In this document: positions 1 to 9,572 of the stretch, one piece after another
How the letters are laid out: the number at the start of each line of letters is the position of its first letter
How positions within the stretch are numbered: the stretch's first letter is position 1
DNA from: Microdochium bolleyi
Lineage: Eukaryota > Ascomycota > Sordariomycetes > Xylariales > Microdochiaceae
Direction of reading: 5' to 3'
DNA: 64,000 bases
Assembly (NCBI GenBank): GCA_001566295.1
Contig: KQ964245.1
Coordinates: 67,524 to 131,523, forward strand
Translations under genes and position numbers: made by a program
The notes under the pieces: generated by a model
What the model saw: the letters and a program-made list of their open reading frames with translations, nothing else
Database searches by the model: none
Told to the model about the DNA's origin: nothing

Positions 1-492
1 TCTCCTCGCAACATCTACGAACCTCAAGAGCTTCATACATTAGCCCTCATTCGTTGGATTCTCTGTCCACCACAGACAGCAAAGTCCGAGGTCGCCCGTC
101 CTAACGGCAACGTCTGACCATCGACAAGCTCTTCAGCAAAGCAAGCATCATTACATCGTCGCTCGATCTGGTATGTCAATCAGTGGATAACATGTGCCAG
201 GATGAGCTCAGTGTCTGTGATCTGGCAACATGTCCTGATCTGTCAGACCACCGACCTCCTTTTGCTTGCAAGGCCTTCGGGCGAACTTTATGAACAGGGT
301 GCTGACAAGTCTGGCTCTCAGTTACTGCATTCGCATCTCCCATTGCCCTTGAGATCCTTGCCGCTCGTCAGTTCACAGTTGATATTTGTGCGGCGCGTCT
401 TTCAATTTTGACGCTTGCGCAGTATCGGGCTGAACAACTCTTGCATCACAAGTCTGAGTTGACCACGCGCTCACGAAATGACACACATTACA
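1..492. other. Gene-free left edge
   Basis: No coding region is supported here. The short open frames lack family resemblance. The stretch is probably the promoter and 5' leader of the taspase gene that starts at 493, plus sequence belonging to a neighbour outside the window. Confidence 0.6.
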
Positions 493-2239
493 ATGAGTGT
501 GCTCGGCAAGCGCAAAAGCAAATCCAGTATCGGCACGCACGAGTCTCCCTTGGGGCGGGATATCAACTCTTTCCGGGACAAACATGACATGCCGCTTGAC
601 ACCGACGCCTTGGAAGGAGGTGTGGCTCTTGCCTCCACAGACGGCACCATCGACAAACTCGGTCATCCGAGACGCCGCGTCCCAGTCTCTGCAATATTCA
701 TCCATGCTGGTGCTGGCTATCATAGTATCACAAACGAAAATATCCATCTCCTGGCCTGTGGCGAGTGAGTCTTCTGTCCCCTACTTCCGAGCTACACGTG
801 GACTACCTTCCTGACTTGTTGTTCAGAGCAGCTCGAACTGGCATGAAGGCTCTCCACGCCGGCTGTACAGCGGTTGAAGCTGTCGAAGCCGCAATCAGAG
901 TTCTTGAGGACAAAGAGATAGCCAATGCCGGCTTTGGGAGCAACCTCTCGATTGAAGGGACAGTGGAGTGCGACGCAACCATTGTGGACCACATGGGTCG
1001 CAGTGGTGCTGTGGGAGCGGTATCAAGTATGTTGTCAATCATCTTGAATCATCTTGCCCTTGTCTGACTTTTGTGCTAGACATCAAGAACCCAATCTCGC
1101 TTGCCAGTCTTGTGCTCGAGCACAGCCGCAAACCACTGTCGCTACGACGCGTACCCCCAAACCTGCTGGTCGGCGAAGGCGCCAAGGACTTCGCCTCCGA
1201 ACATGGCATGCCACTGGTTCCCAACTCGTGGCTTGTGTCCAAGAATGCGCAGGATCGTTTTCTGAAATGGGAGCAGGATCTAAAACGTGCCGAGGCCCGA
1301 GAAAGCTCACCATCGCCGGCGGTCACCAGTAATACCTTTGAGAGCTATGAGCGCAGAGAAACCCCGCTGGCGCACCGTGATCACACCAGAGCCATACAGA
1401 CGGGTGTTTGGAACGAGGGCCAGTCTGACTCTCCGGCACTGAGCCCGCCTCACGACAGCAGACACTCGAACTCACCTTTGTCGCCTCTCCCTTCGCCAGA
1501 GCGAACAGTGGACCGCAGAAACCCCGGCCTTGCTTGGGATGCTCACAAGCCACCTGCCAGCAAAGACTATCCTCACAGCTCCGCCTCTGCTGCGCGCCAT
1601 GAAGGTGATTCCACCTGCGATCTCTGCATGCCTACGCCGGAGCTCCTCGTTGAAGAAGCCCGGGCGGCACAAGATTGCATCACAGACACAGTGGGCGCGA
1701 TTGCGATCGATTCGAATGGCCGTATTGCCGCAGCGTCGTCGTCAGGAGGGATCGGTATGAAGCATCGTGGACGTGTCGGTCCTGCAGCGCTGGTCGGCGT
1801 AGGCACATCAGTCATACCGCAAGATTACTTTGATGAAGACGGCATCAGCGTTGCTGCCGTCACCAGTGGTACAGGCGAGCACATGGCCACGACAATGGCG
1901 TCACAGAAGTGTGCCGAGCGGATCTACCAATGGACCCAGCGTGGCGAGGGCGGTGCTGATATACCTGCAGACGACGAGACCGCGATCCTGGACAGCTTCA
2001 TCACCAATGACTTCCAGAAGCATCCTGGTGTCATGAACTCGACTTCCGTGGGCGCGATTGGAGTTATGGCAGTCAAGAAGAGCAAGAATGGCTTCTACCT
2101 CTACTTTGCTCACAACACTGACTCCTTTGCACTAGCATCTATGGCGTCCACGGATCAGGAGCCTATGTGTGTCATGTCACGCTTGAGGGAGGGCCGTCAC
2201 GGAGTCTCGCAGGGTGCTCGGAAAATCCACCTCAAGTGA
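493..2239 (+). CDS. Taspase 1-like threonine aspartase (asparaginase-2 family)
   Basis: Ntn-hydrolase that self-cleaves to expose an N-terminal threonine; the animal homologue processes MLL and TFIIA after aspartate. Exons 493-764, 827-1026 and 1080-2239 (GTGAGT and GTATGT donors; TTCAG and CTAG acceptors) give about 543 residues. The N-terminal part carries the family stretches IFIHAGAGYHS, AVEAAIRVLED, NAGFGSNLS and GAVSNIKNPISLA. The expected nucleophile is Thr361 in ITDTVGAIAID, followed by SSGG and KHRGRVGPAA. The C-terminus reads YFAHNTDSFALASM. Between about residues 245 and 345 lies a Ser/Pro/Arg-rich, low-complexity linker, longer than in animal taspases, just before the cleavage site. 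An in-frame ATG at 478 would add five residues. The next gene, Tfb4, is convergent. The role in fungi is not known to me. Confidence 0.9.
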
Positions 2240-2604
2240 GGCGAAAGTCATGATTCACGAAGACTCTCTTATGTCGTAGGCCAGCAAGGGGTCTGCATAT
2301 TGACATGAAGGCTTGACAGGGATCGCGTTGATGGCTGTCAGAATGAGCAGAGGCTTGAAGCAGCGCCGGACTGGCCTAGTTTTGACAGTATTATGGTTTA
2401 GCATGGCATACGACAGCATAGCTTAGCACAGCAGAAAGGATAGACCATCAAATTAACAGTCTGGGAGAAGTATTACGAGTATTCGTGCTTGTTCGTGATT
2501 CTTGAATGGAAGCAGATCCAAACCCGACGCCCCTGATGCATCTCTACCCTCACTGAGCTGAGGGAAGTCAAGTCTTTGCCAATAGTAGAACCCAGCCTCG
2601 CTCA
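2240..2604. other. Intergenic, convergent 3' ends
   Basis: This 365 bp gap lies between the stop codons of the taspase gene (+) and the Tfb4 gene (-). I see no gene in it; it presumably holds both 3' UTRs and poly(A) sites. Confidence 0.7.
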
Positions 2605-3753
2605 TCATGTCGCTGGTATTGGTGTCCCCGCGGCACTACCCGTCTCCTCCCTGCCGACGCCGTTGAGTAACTTCTTCTTCTTCTTCTTCTTGCGCGGCAC
2701 GACGGCTGGCTTGGCGCCATAGTTGCCGAGCGTCAGCTTGTTGCCGCAAGTCAGACACTCTGCATTCTCGGGTACCTCGCAAAATATGGAGAGGCAGATA
2801 CTGCACACGAAGCCGGTGTCAATGACGTTGCGGTGGCAGAAGCATGCGACGCGGAAGTCGACCGTGTCCTGCGTCGGCGCAACGAGGTGTTCGCGGGCGT
2901 CGCTGTCGGCGAGCAGGCCGAACATAAGATGCGTGAGCAGACCCCTGGGGTTCGATGACACCGATAAGAACGTTCCGCTCGTGATGTATGCCGCCTGCTC
3001 CAGGAACGTGGGGGATCCCGCAAGAGAGAGCGTGTCGAGCGGTATGCGGGAGTGGGAAGCCGCGAAGACGGCATTCATGGTCGGAATGTACTGCGCCGGG
3101 TCTGAATCGGACACGGACACGACGAGCATGCGCGAGTGCAAGTTCGGCGCCTTCTGCTGGGCGATGGCGGCGGTAGCCTGCTCGTTGGGGTCTGATGACG
3201 CCTTGGACGGCTCGTAGGCAAGGGAGGTCTTATTGATGAAAGCAAGCGCCATGGTCAACGCGCCCGAGATTAGGGTCGTGGTGCTGCCCTCAATGTCGGC
3301 GGCTGTCGTCTCGGCCATTAGCCCGCGGATAGCCTCCATGATGGTCGACTCTATCTGAGCGAAGAGCGGGTATTTGTTGGCGGATGTGCCCAGGTCCGCC
3401 GTGCCTCTGAGGGAGTCGGACGAGCCGTTATCGTCACCGTCATTCATGTCGACATCGCCATCGCGATCTGCTGCCATGCGGCGCGAGGAGCCTGTTGTCG
3501 TCGGTGTGCGGGGGTACAGCCATATTGCTCGATTTGTGTGCGCGGCGAGAACGGCGACCTGGTTCTCGTTGCCAAAGGCGAGATGGGCGTTGATGTAAAC
3601 GAGGATGTTTGCGAGGGCTTGCGAGATGGGCAGCTCCGAGTTGAGGACGGCCCAGGCCCTCGGGTTGAGGTCTATTATGACGACGAGTAATGACGGAACC
3701 TGCGTCTTGAAGACGGTCTCGTCGTAGTGCGCCGAGGCATCGATGTGGTTCAT
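2605..3753 (-). CDS. TFB4: TFIIH core subunit Tfb4 (p34 family)
   Basis: Subunit of the TFIIH core, acting in RNA polymerase II initiation and nucleotide excision repair in the nucleus. The single exon encodes 382 residues, near the usual size. A von Willebrand A-like domain starts at about residue 20 (PSLLVVIIDLNPRAWAVL) and continues through the conserved SLAGSPTFLEQAAYITSGT stretch. A C-terminal C4-type zinc finger is visible with cysteine pairs in ACFCHRN, CSIC and CLTCGNK. A Gly/Asp-rich loop interrupts the domain near residues 95-115. The C-terminus contains a run of seven lysines encoded by a CTT/AAG microsatellite. It is divergent from the She4-like gene, with about 0.9 kb between start codons. 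Confidence 0.93.
   Translation of the reverse strand: MNHIDASAHYDETVFKTQVPSLLVVIIDLNPRAWAVLNSELPISQALANILVYINAHLAFGNENQVAVLAAHTNRAIWLYPRTPTTTGSSRRMAADRDGDVDMNDGDDNGSSDSLRGTADLGTSANKYPLFAQIESTIMEAIRGLMAETTAADIEGSTTTLISGALTMALAFINKTSLAYEPSKASSDPNEQATAAIAQQKAPNLHSRMLVVSVSDSDPAQYIPTMNAVFAASHSRIPLDTLSLAGSPTFLEQAAYITSGTFLSVSSNPRGLLTHLMFGLLADSDAREHLVAPTQDTVDFRVACFCHRNVIDTGFVCSICLSIFCEVPENAECLTCGNKLTLGNYGAKPAVVPRKKKKKKKLLNGVGREETGSAAGTPIPAT
2671..2691. repeat. (CTT)7 microsatellite inside Tfb4
   Basis: Seven CTT units on the plus strand encode the lysine run near the C-terminus of Tfb4. It is in frame, so length changes would only add or remove lysines. Confidence 0.9.
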
Positions 3754-4691
3754 TGTGCCAGACGGGCAGGGGAGCCTCGAAAAGTCGGATCACGACGGGT
3801 GTGTAGGTGCCGTGAACAGTAGGCCTCCGTGCGCGAAAATGGCGACGGAGCGTCGCGTCTGCTCATCTATAGTCGTCGATCAAATATGGCAGCATAGCGG
3901 CGAGGAGTGCCGATTGCCAGGAAGTTGGTGAAGCTGTGGCAGAGTTCGTTGAGAGTGGAAGGAAGGGGAGGTCGATGCGATCGGCCTGGTGGTGACGATG
4001 CACATGGAAATAGGTAATTATCGATAAGAGCTGCGTCACTGTCACAAGCAAACCAATAACGCCCGTTGAGAACCGACAACGAATCTTCCTGAACCGCATG
4101 ATCTCTCCAAGATAGATTGCTGCAGCGTGTAATGTCCGACATGACGCATAGATTCTTATTTCCGCAGATCAATGTGCCACTGCAATTGAGCTCCTCGCGG
4201 CCAGCAGACGCCCTCTCTCTAAGTCCAGCCCATACCGGGACAGTGCACAGTGAACGGCTGGCATGGGACCAAAGGTCTCTGCCCGCAAGAAGATGGCACA
4301 TTACAGGACTTTGAGACCCCGGGTTGCAATGATCTGTACGGCTATCGTAGACCTTCAGGATGCTCTGTGAGAACAAGCTTCTGCAGGCTGAAAGCTCCAA
4401 GCTCACCCTGCAAGCTCAAGCTCTGGATCGACCGCGCTGCCCCACCTGGACCACCAGTGCCTGCTTCGTTTGTGTGACGTGACAGCCTCGAATCCTCGAC
4501 CCCTCTCACCCCACGGCCAGCAAGTACACAAATACAGAGCCAGAAAGGCTGTCTGGCTCACAACCACCAATGCACTTCTTCTGCCTGCACAGTATCCCGC
4601 ACAGAAACCATTGACTAAGCTCCAGCTCGTCCCGACTAGTGAATACCGAGCCTGCAAGCCACAGTGCATCCTTCGGGTCTTAGTCGCAACC
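3754..4691. other. Divergent intergenic region Tfb4 / She4
   Basis: About 0.94 kb between the start codons of two divergent genes. It should contain both promoters and 5' leaders. Open frames seen here on both strands have no recognisable domain and are not called. Confidence 0.6.
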
Positions 4692-6938
4692 ATGGATGAA
4701 GCTCCGGTTGAGGTCGCGGGCAAGCTCGAGGAGCTCGACCCCCTCGACGACCAGGGTCAGACCCAGCTCATCCTCGCACAGCTTATGGAGGGCGGCCAGG
4801 AGGACGACGAGACGTGTGCCGCCCTCGACAAGCTCACGAAGCTGCTCAACGACGACATCAAGGCAGCCTCAAGCAACAAGTCACACGAATCCATCACCAA
4901 CATCATCGACGATGTCTGCGTTGACACCATCCTCAGCTACCTCGACATGCGACAGGCCGAGGCTGTGCGCGGCCACGCCACCTTGACCGTCTCTGCCTAC
5001 CTCAAGGCCGGAGGTGACAATGCCGCCAACTTCATCCGCCAGTTCTTCTTTGACCGCGTGGGTCGGGGCACTTACGATGACTACATCGTCGCGTTCTGCG
5101 TCTCTGCGGCCCTTTTCCCCCTCGCACCCGACCTCACAGCCGAGATCTTCTTGACCGAGGGCTTCCTACCTAGCCTTGGCCAGCTTATGCGGCGGACTTG
5201 GAAGAGCAGGAAGGTCGAGACCGCTTGCCTGGAGATGCTGAATGCCGCTTCCATGAACATGGCTTGTCGTGATGCCATTTTCAAGTACTGCATCGATTGG
5301 CTGGAAGAAGTCGTTGACCAGAACCCGGACGACCTGCCAAAGGCCATCCACTCGGCCGATCCGGGCGTTGCTGTTACAGAAGGATCGATAGCCATGAGAC
5401 GACACTCCGAGGCCGTTCAGAATCTGGCTGCCGTCATCCTGGCCAAACTGCGGGTAGGCACCCTGAAGCTTCCTCTGGCTTCACCACCAGCTTTCGAAAA
5501 CCTTCACTGGAAATGATGTCACGCTTTGCATTTGTGCCGAATAGGCGAAAGACAGCATCAAGGCTGACCCGACCGCAATAAAATCCAGGCAGTGCCATCG
5601 CAACAGCAGCTTGATCAGGGTGGGAAAATACAGCCTGCGGTCACAACCGTGGAAGACCTCACCAAGAAATTCACAAACATTATTCTCGACAGCGATACTT
5701 TTGGCCAGCAGCATTCCGTGGAAGGCTTAGCTTACACCACAATTCAACCGCACATAAAAGAGGAAGTAGCAAGGGACGAGAAGCTCTTGAAGAAGCTTGT
5801 CACTGTGCTCCGAGAATCGCCTCCCAGATCTCCACTCATGTACGGAGTTCTCAGCATATTCAACAACCTCACACGATACCAGCCAGCGCAGTCGGAGGAG
5901 CAGAAGAGGATACATCAGCTCAAGGCTTATGCCAACGCGGCTGGCAAGATCCCTCCTGCGAACCCGCTGAACGACGACGAGCATACTTCGGCACGATGCG
6001 TCAAGGTCTTCAAGGCCGATATCGTTCCTGTTTTGGTCGCGCATTGCAGACAAGGATCTGCTGCATCACTTTCCATCATAGTCTCGATTCTGTACGCACT
6101 TTCCGTCACTGCATCTCTCCGGGGGCAGCTCGCACAACAGGGAGCTGTCCCACTTCTTATTGGAGCCCATGCTGCGTTACCAGATTCCGACATCCAGGGC
6201 AAGCGAACCGCAGCGCAGGCCTTGGCCCGTATATTGATCAGCATCAACCCGTCTCTTGTTTTTGGGGGAACGCGTGCCAGACCACTTCACTCTGCGATCC
6301 GGCCGCTGGTTGCGATCCTGCCGCCAGATCCTGCCGCAGAGACACGAGACTTGTTACCCACTTTTGAGTCGCTCATGGCCCTCACGAATCTTGCATCGAC
6401 GGATGACGACACTCGCAACACAATTATACGAACCGCATGGGATGCTATTGAGGAGCAGCTGCTGTCGTCCAACAGCAGGGTGTGCAAGGCTGCGGTGGAG
6501 CTCGTCTGCAACTTGATGCAGAGCGTCGAGGGTGTGGCCCTGTATGCAGAAGAGACACCACAGGCTGCCAACAGACTGCATATCTTACTGGCGCTGGCAG
6601 ATGCCCGGGACGAGGGGACTCGCAGTGCGGCAGGAGGGGCATTGGCAACATTGACACCGTACGAGGAAGTGGTAAGGGCGATACTCAAGCGGGAGAAGGG
6701 CATCGATGTGATCTTGGGCTTGTGCAACGAAGACAATGAGGACCTGCGACACCGCGGAGCTGTCACAGTCTATAACATGGTCGCCTTGGACGGCGATGAC
6801 GGCAAGCGCACGCGGGAAAAGATCCGCCAGAGTCAGGGCGTGGAGATTCTCACCGAGTGTGCCAAGCAAAGCAGAAGGGCAGAGGTTGTCGAAGTCACGG
6901 TACAAGCACTCAAACTTCTCCTAGATGAGGAGAAGTGA
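4692..6938 (+). CDS. SHE4: UCS-domain myosin chaperone (She4/UNC-45 family)
   Basis: Cytosolic armadillo-type chaperone that folds and stabilises myosin motor domains, supporting actin organisation, endocytosis and cytokinesis. Exon 1 is 4692-5453 and exon 2 is 5589-6938, split by a 135 bp intron with donor GTAGGC and acceptor TCCAG, phase 0, joining ILAKLR to AVPSQQQ; total about 703 residues. The ATG at 4692 sits in an AACCATGG context; the frame stays open upstream without family sequence. The protein is built of repeated helical units, with FFFDRVGRGTYDDY in the central part and the UCS-like C-terminal half containing LSIFNNLTRY, AAQALARILISINPSLVFGG and LMALTNLAS. Fungal members lack the TPR domain found in animal UNC-45, and none is seen here. 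Confidence 0.9.
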
Positions 6939-7253
6939 GAGGACTAGATGTATTGAGCCAGTCTTTGATGCTTAGTATCCATTGGTCATCCTTCACAATT
7001 TATATATTGACTTGGAAAAGCATCCGAGATGCGAAGCCAAGGCATGGGAGCGCACTGGACGCTTATCGAAGCCAATAGTTGGGTGCCGATTAGCAAGAGC
7101 CGGCCGTGTGGGTCAGGGTCCCGGCAAAAAATGGAGACAGTCCCGCAGAGAAATGTTTGGCGGCAGGAACAAGGCCGAATTGGTGCTAATGGAGCGACGA
7201 GGAAAGAAAAAGACACCACCTCGTCCCCTGCTTCAAACACAGAGTGTAGACCA
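6939..7253. other. Short intergenic region She4 / Trm2
   Basis: Only 315 bp separate the She4 stop from the chosen Trm2 start. The Trm2 frame is open through most of it, with an in-frame ATG at 7029, so part of it could be coding. Confidence 0.5.
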
Positions 7254-9371
7254 ATGAGTCGCTGGTTTAGGACAATTGAGACTGTTCTGAGCTCTCGCTC
7301 GCCTCTGTCAGCCTTTGGCCGCACCGTCTCAAAGTCCAACGGCACCCGTACATTCTCAGGCTTCCAGGCTCACTACCAGCAAGGACGACAGTCTCAGTGG
7401 AACACTGAGCCACCTCGAGACCGCGCTCGGGGAAAGCAGCGACCAGACAAGGCGCCAAAAGACTCTGTTCTCTCACGAGAAGACTTCCTCTCCATCTTCA
7501 ACGATAAGGTTGAGGTTGGCCGCATTTCGTCACAGAGAAGGCCGCCAGCACGGGCAAGTCCACCATCACGCGACGCCGTTCTCTCTAAGGACTCGTTCCT
7601 CGCCACTTTCCACGGCAGGTCGGAAGAGGATCCACGACACAGGATGGGACCCAAGCATGCTGGTGGCGCCAAGCGCGCGCATCAGGGCCGAGGGAAACCG
7701 GAAGGGGAGCGGAATTTCAAGAAGGCTCGCAAGCGGGAGCGTGATATGCAGAACGGGTCCCACGAAGAGGTCTTGCGATTTGATGTCGAGGCTCTTTTGA
7801 AGTCTCTCGATGAAAAGCAGCCAGCTGCGATAGGAGAAAGCGCAACAGCCGAGAGCGCGGAACAGCCGCCCCTGCCAGTAAAGGAGTCGCAAATCGACGT
7901 CGAGGTCCTCGAGGTTTCGTCCACTGGTGACGGACTGGCTGTGCACAAGGGCTCCAATTCAAAGCACATCTATATCGTGCCTTTCACAGTCCCCGGAGAT
8001 GTGGTCAAGGTAAAGGTGTGGAGGCAGGTCAACGACGAGATGACTGAGGCCGACTTCATCAGCGTTGTCGAGCCCTCGCCGCTGCGCGACGACGGCCGGA
8101 TCAAGTGCGGCTACTTCTCCAAGTGCTCAGGCTGCCAGTTCCAGATGCTCGACTACGAGGAGCAACTCAAGCATAAGAAGCGCATCGTGGAGCGCGCCTT
8201 CAAGAACTTCTCGCAACTCCCGCCCGAGCTCGTGCCAACCATCGGCGACACCATCGGCAGCCCGCTCCAGTACGGCTACCGGACGAAGCTGACACCGCAC
8301 TTCGAAGGGCCCGCGGGCTCGTACAAGAAGCATGTCCAGCGCCCGGCTCTCGAACACCGGCCAGATATTGGCTTCATGCTCAAGGGCACGCGCAAGACAA
8401 TGGACATCGAGGACTGCCCGATCGGCACGGACGCGGTGCGCCGGGGCATGAAATCTGAGCGCGAGCGAATGGAACGTGAGTTCGGCAAGTACACACGCGG
8501 CGCGACGATCCTGCTGCGCGAGAGCACCCAGCGGGTGTACAAGGACGGGCGGCCGTCTGGCACCGCAGCCAGCGTGAGCGACGTGGCCGATATTGAAAAG
8601 GCCGTCGTGGTCGAGACGGACACGTATACCGACTACAAGACGTGCGTGACAGACAACAAGGGCAACTCGACGGAGTATATTGACGACTTCATCTTCCACA
8701 ACCCGGCGGGCTCTTTCTTCCAGAACAATAACTCTATCTTGCCAAAGTTCACCGACTACATTCGGCAGCACATCCTGCCGCCGTCGACAGCGGCTGACGA
8801 GCCGAGCCCCAAGATCAAGAATCTGATCGATGCCTACTCCGGCTCCGGACTCTTCACAATCACGCTGTCGTCCCTCTTCTCCGGCCATGCCACGGGCATC
8901 GACATTGCCGAAGGCTCGATCGCATGCGCGCGGCGCAACGCCGCCGCCAACGGCCGGCCCGAGAGCCAGACCAACTTCATCGCGGCCGACGCTGCTGAGC
9001 TGTTCAAGAGCGTGGTAGGCAATGACCAGTACAGCGCCGACGAGACGGTCGTCGTGCTCGACCCGCCGCGCAAGGGCTGCGACGCGAGCTTCCTGTCGCA
9101 GCTAATGCGCTATGGGCCCCGGCGGATCGTGTACGTCAGTTGCAACGTGCACACGCAGGCGCGGGACATTGGGTGCCTGGTCCGGGGCAGCACGAGCACC
9201 ATGGAGACTGGAGACAGCGACGGCAAGAGTGCTGCAGGTGGTTCCCGGTACGAGATGGAGAGCCTGCGCGGGTTCGACTTCTTTCCGCAGTCAGCCCATG
9301 TCGAAGGCGTAGCCGTGCTCAACAGGGTCGACAGTGATGCTGCGGCTGCCCCAGCCGCTCCGCCCTCGTAG
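7254..9371 (+). CDS. TRM2: tRNA (uracil-5-)-methyltransferase Trm2 (m5U54)
   Basis: SAM-dependent enzyme making 5-methyluridine at position 54 of tRNA. No intron; about 705 residues. A TRAM domain lies near residues 220-270 (VEVLEVSSTGDGLAV). A cysteine cluster follows (CGYFSKCSGCQF), then the Rossmann methyltransferase with DAYSGSGLFTITLSS and GIDIAEGSIACARRNA, the motif VVLDPPRKGCD, and the catalytic cysteine in VYVSCNVHTQARD. I chose the ATG at 7254 because it starts an Arg/Ser-rich, acid-poor stretch (MSRWFRTIETVLSSRSPL) that looks like a mitochondrial presequence. An in-frame ATG at 7029 would add 75 residues. Residues 40-210 are charged and low in complexity. It is convergent with the GGT gene, 201 bp between stops. 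Confidence 0.92.
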   Translation: MSRWFRTIETVLSSRSPLSAFGRTVSKSNGTRTFSGFQAHYQQGRQSQWNTEPPRDRARGKQRPDKAPKDSVLSREDFLSIFNDKVEVGRISSQRRPPARASPPSRDAVLSKDSFLATFHGRSEEDPRHRMGPKHAGGAKRAHQGRGKPEGERNFKKARKRERDMQNGSHEEVLRFDVEALLKSLDEKQPAAIGESATAESAEQPPLPVKESQIDVEVLEVSSTGDGLAVHKGSNSKHIYIVPFTVPGDVVKVKVWRQVNDEMTEADFISVVEPSPLRDDGRIKCGYFSKCSGCQFQMLDYEEQLKHKKRIVERAFKNFSQLPPELVPTIGDTIGSPLQYGYRTKLTPHFEGPAGSYKKHVQRPALEHRPDIGFMLKGTRKTMDIEDCPIGTDAVRRGMKSERERMEREFGKYTRGATILLRESTQRVYKDGRPSGTAASVSDVADIEKAVVVETDTYTDYKTCVTDNKGNSTEYIDDFIFHNPAGSFFQNNNSILPKFTDYIRQHILPPSTAADEPSPKIKNLIDAYSGSGLFTITLSSLFSGHATGIDIAEGSIACARRNAAANGRPESQTNFIAADAAELFKSVVGNDQYSADETVVVLDPPRKGCDASFLSQLMRYGPRRIVYVSCNVHTQARDIGCLVRGSTSTMETGDSDGKSAAGGSRYEMESLRGFDFFPQSAHVEGVAVLNRVDSDAAAAPAAPPS

Positions 9372-9572
9372 AGCAAGATTGACGAGCAGGAAGAGAAACA
9401 AACGCGTTGGCTAATAGGCGAACAATACATTCGAAAACGGTGCCCATCGTATATTTCATCTTTCTATCTATACCTGTGCCATAAAATGTCTAGCTCCGCG
9501 TGACGCCACCGTGCCGGTTGCGGGAGATAACGCCTAGCGTACACAGGTTTGTGTTCTTAATCACAGGCAAAT

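Noticed and set aside
8127..8888. 253-codon frame antisense to TRM2
   Set aside because: Lies wholly within the conserved TRM2 coding sequence and has no recognisable motif.
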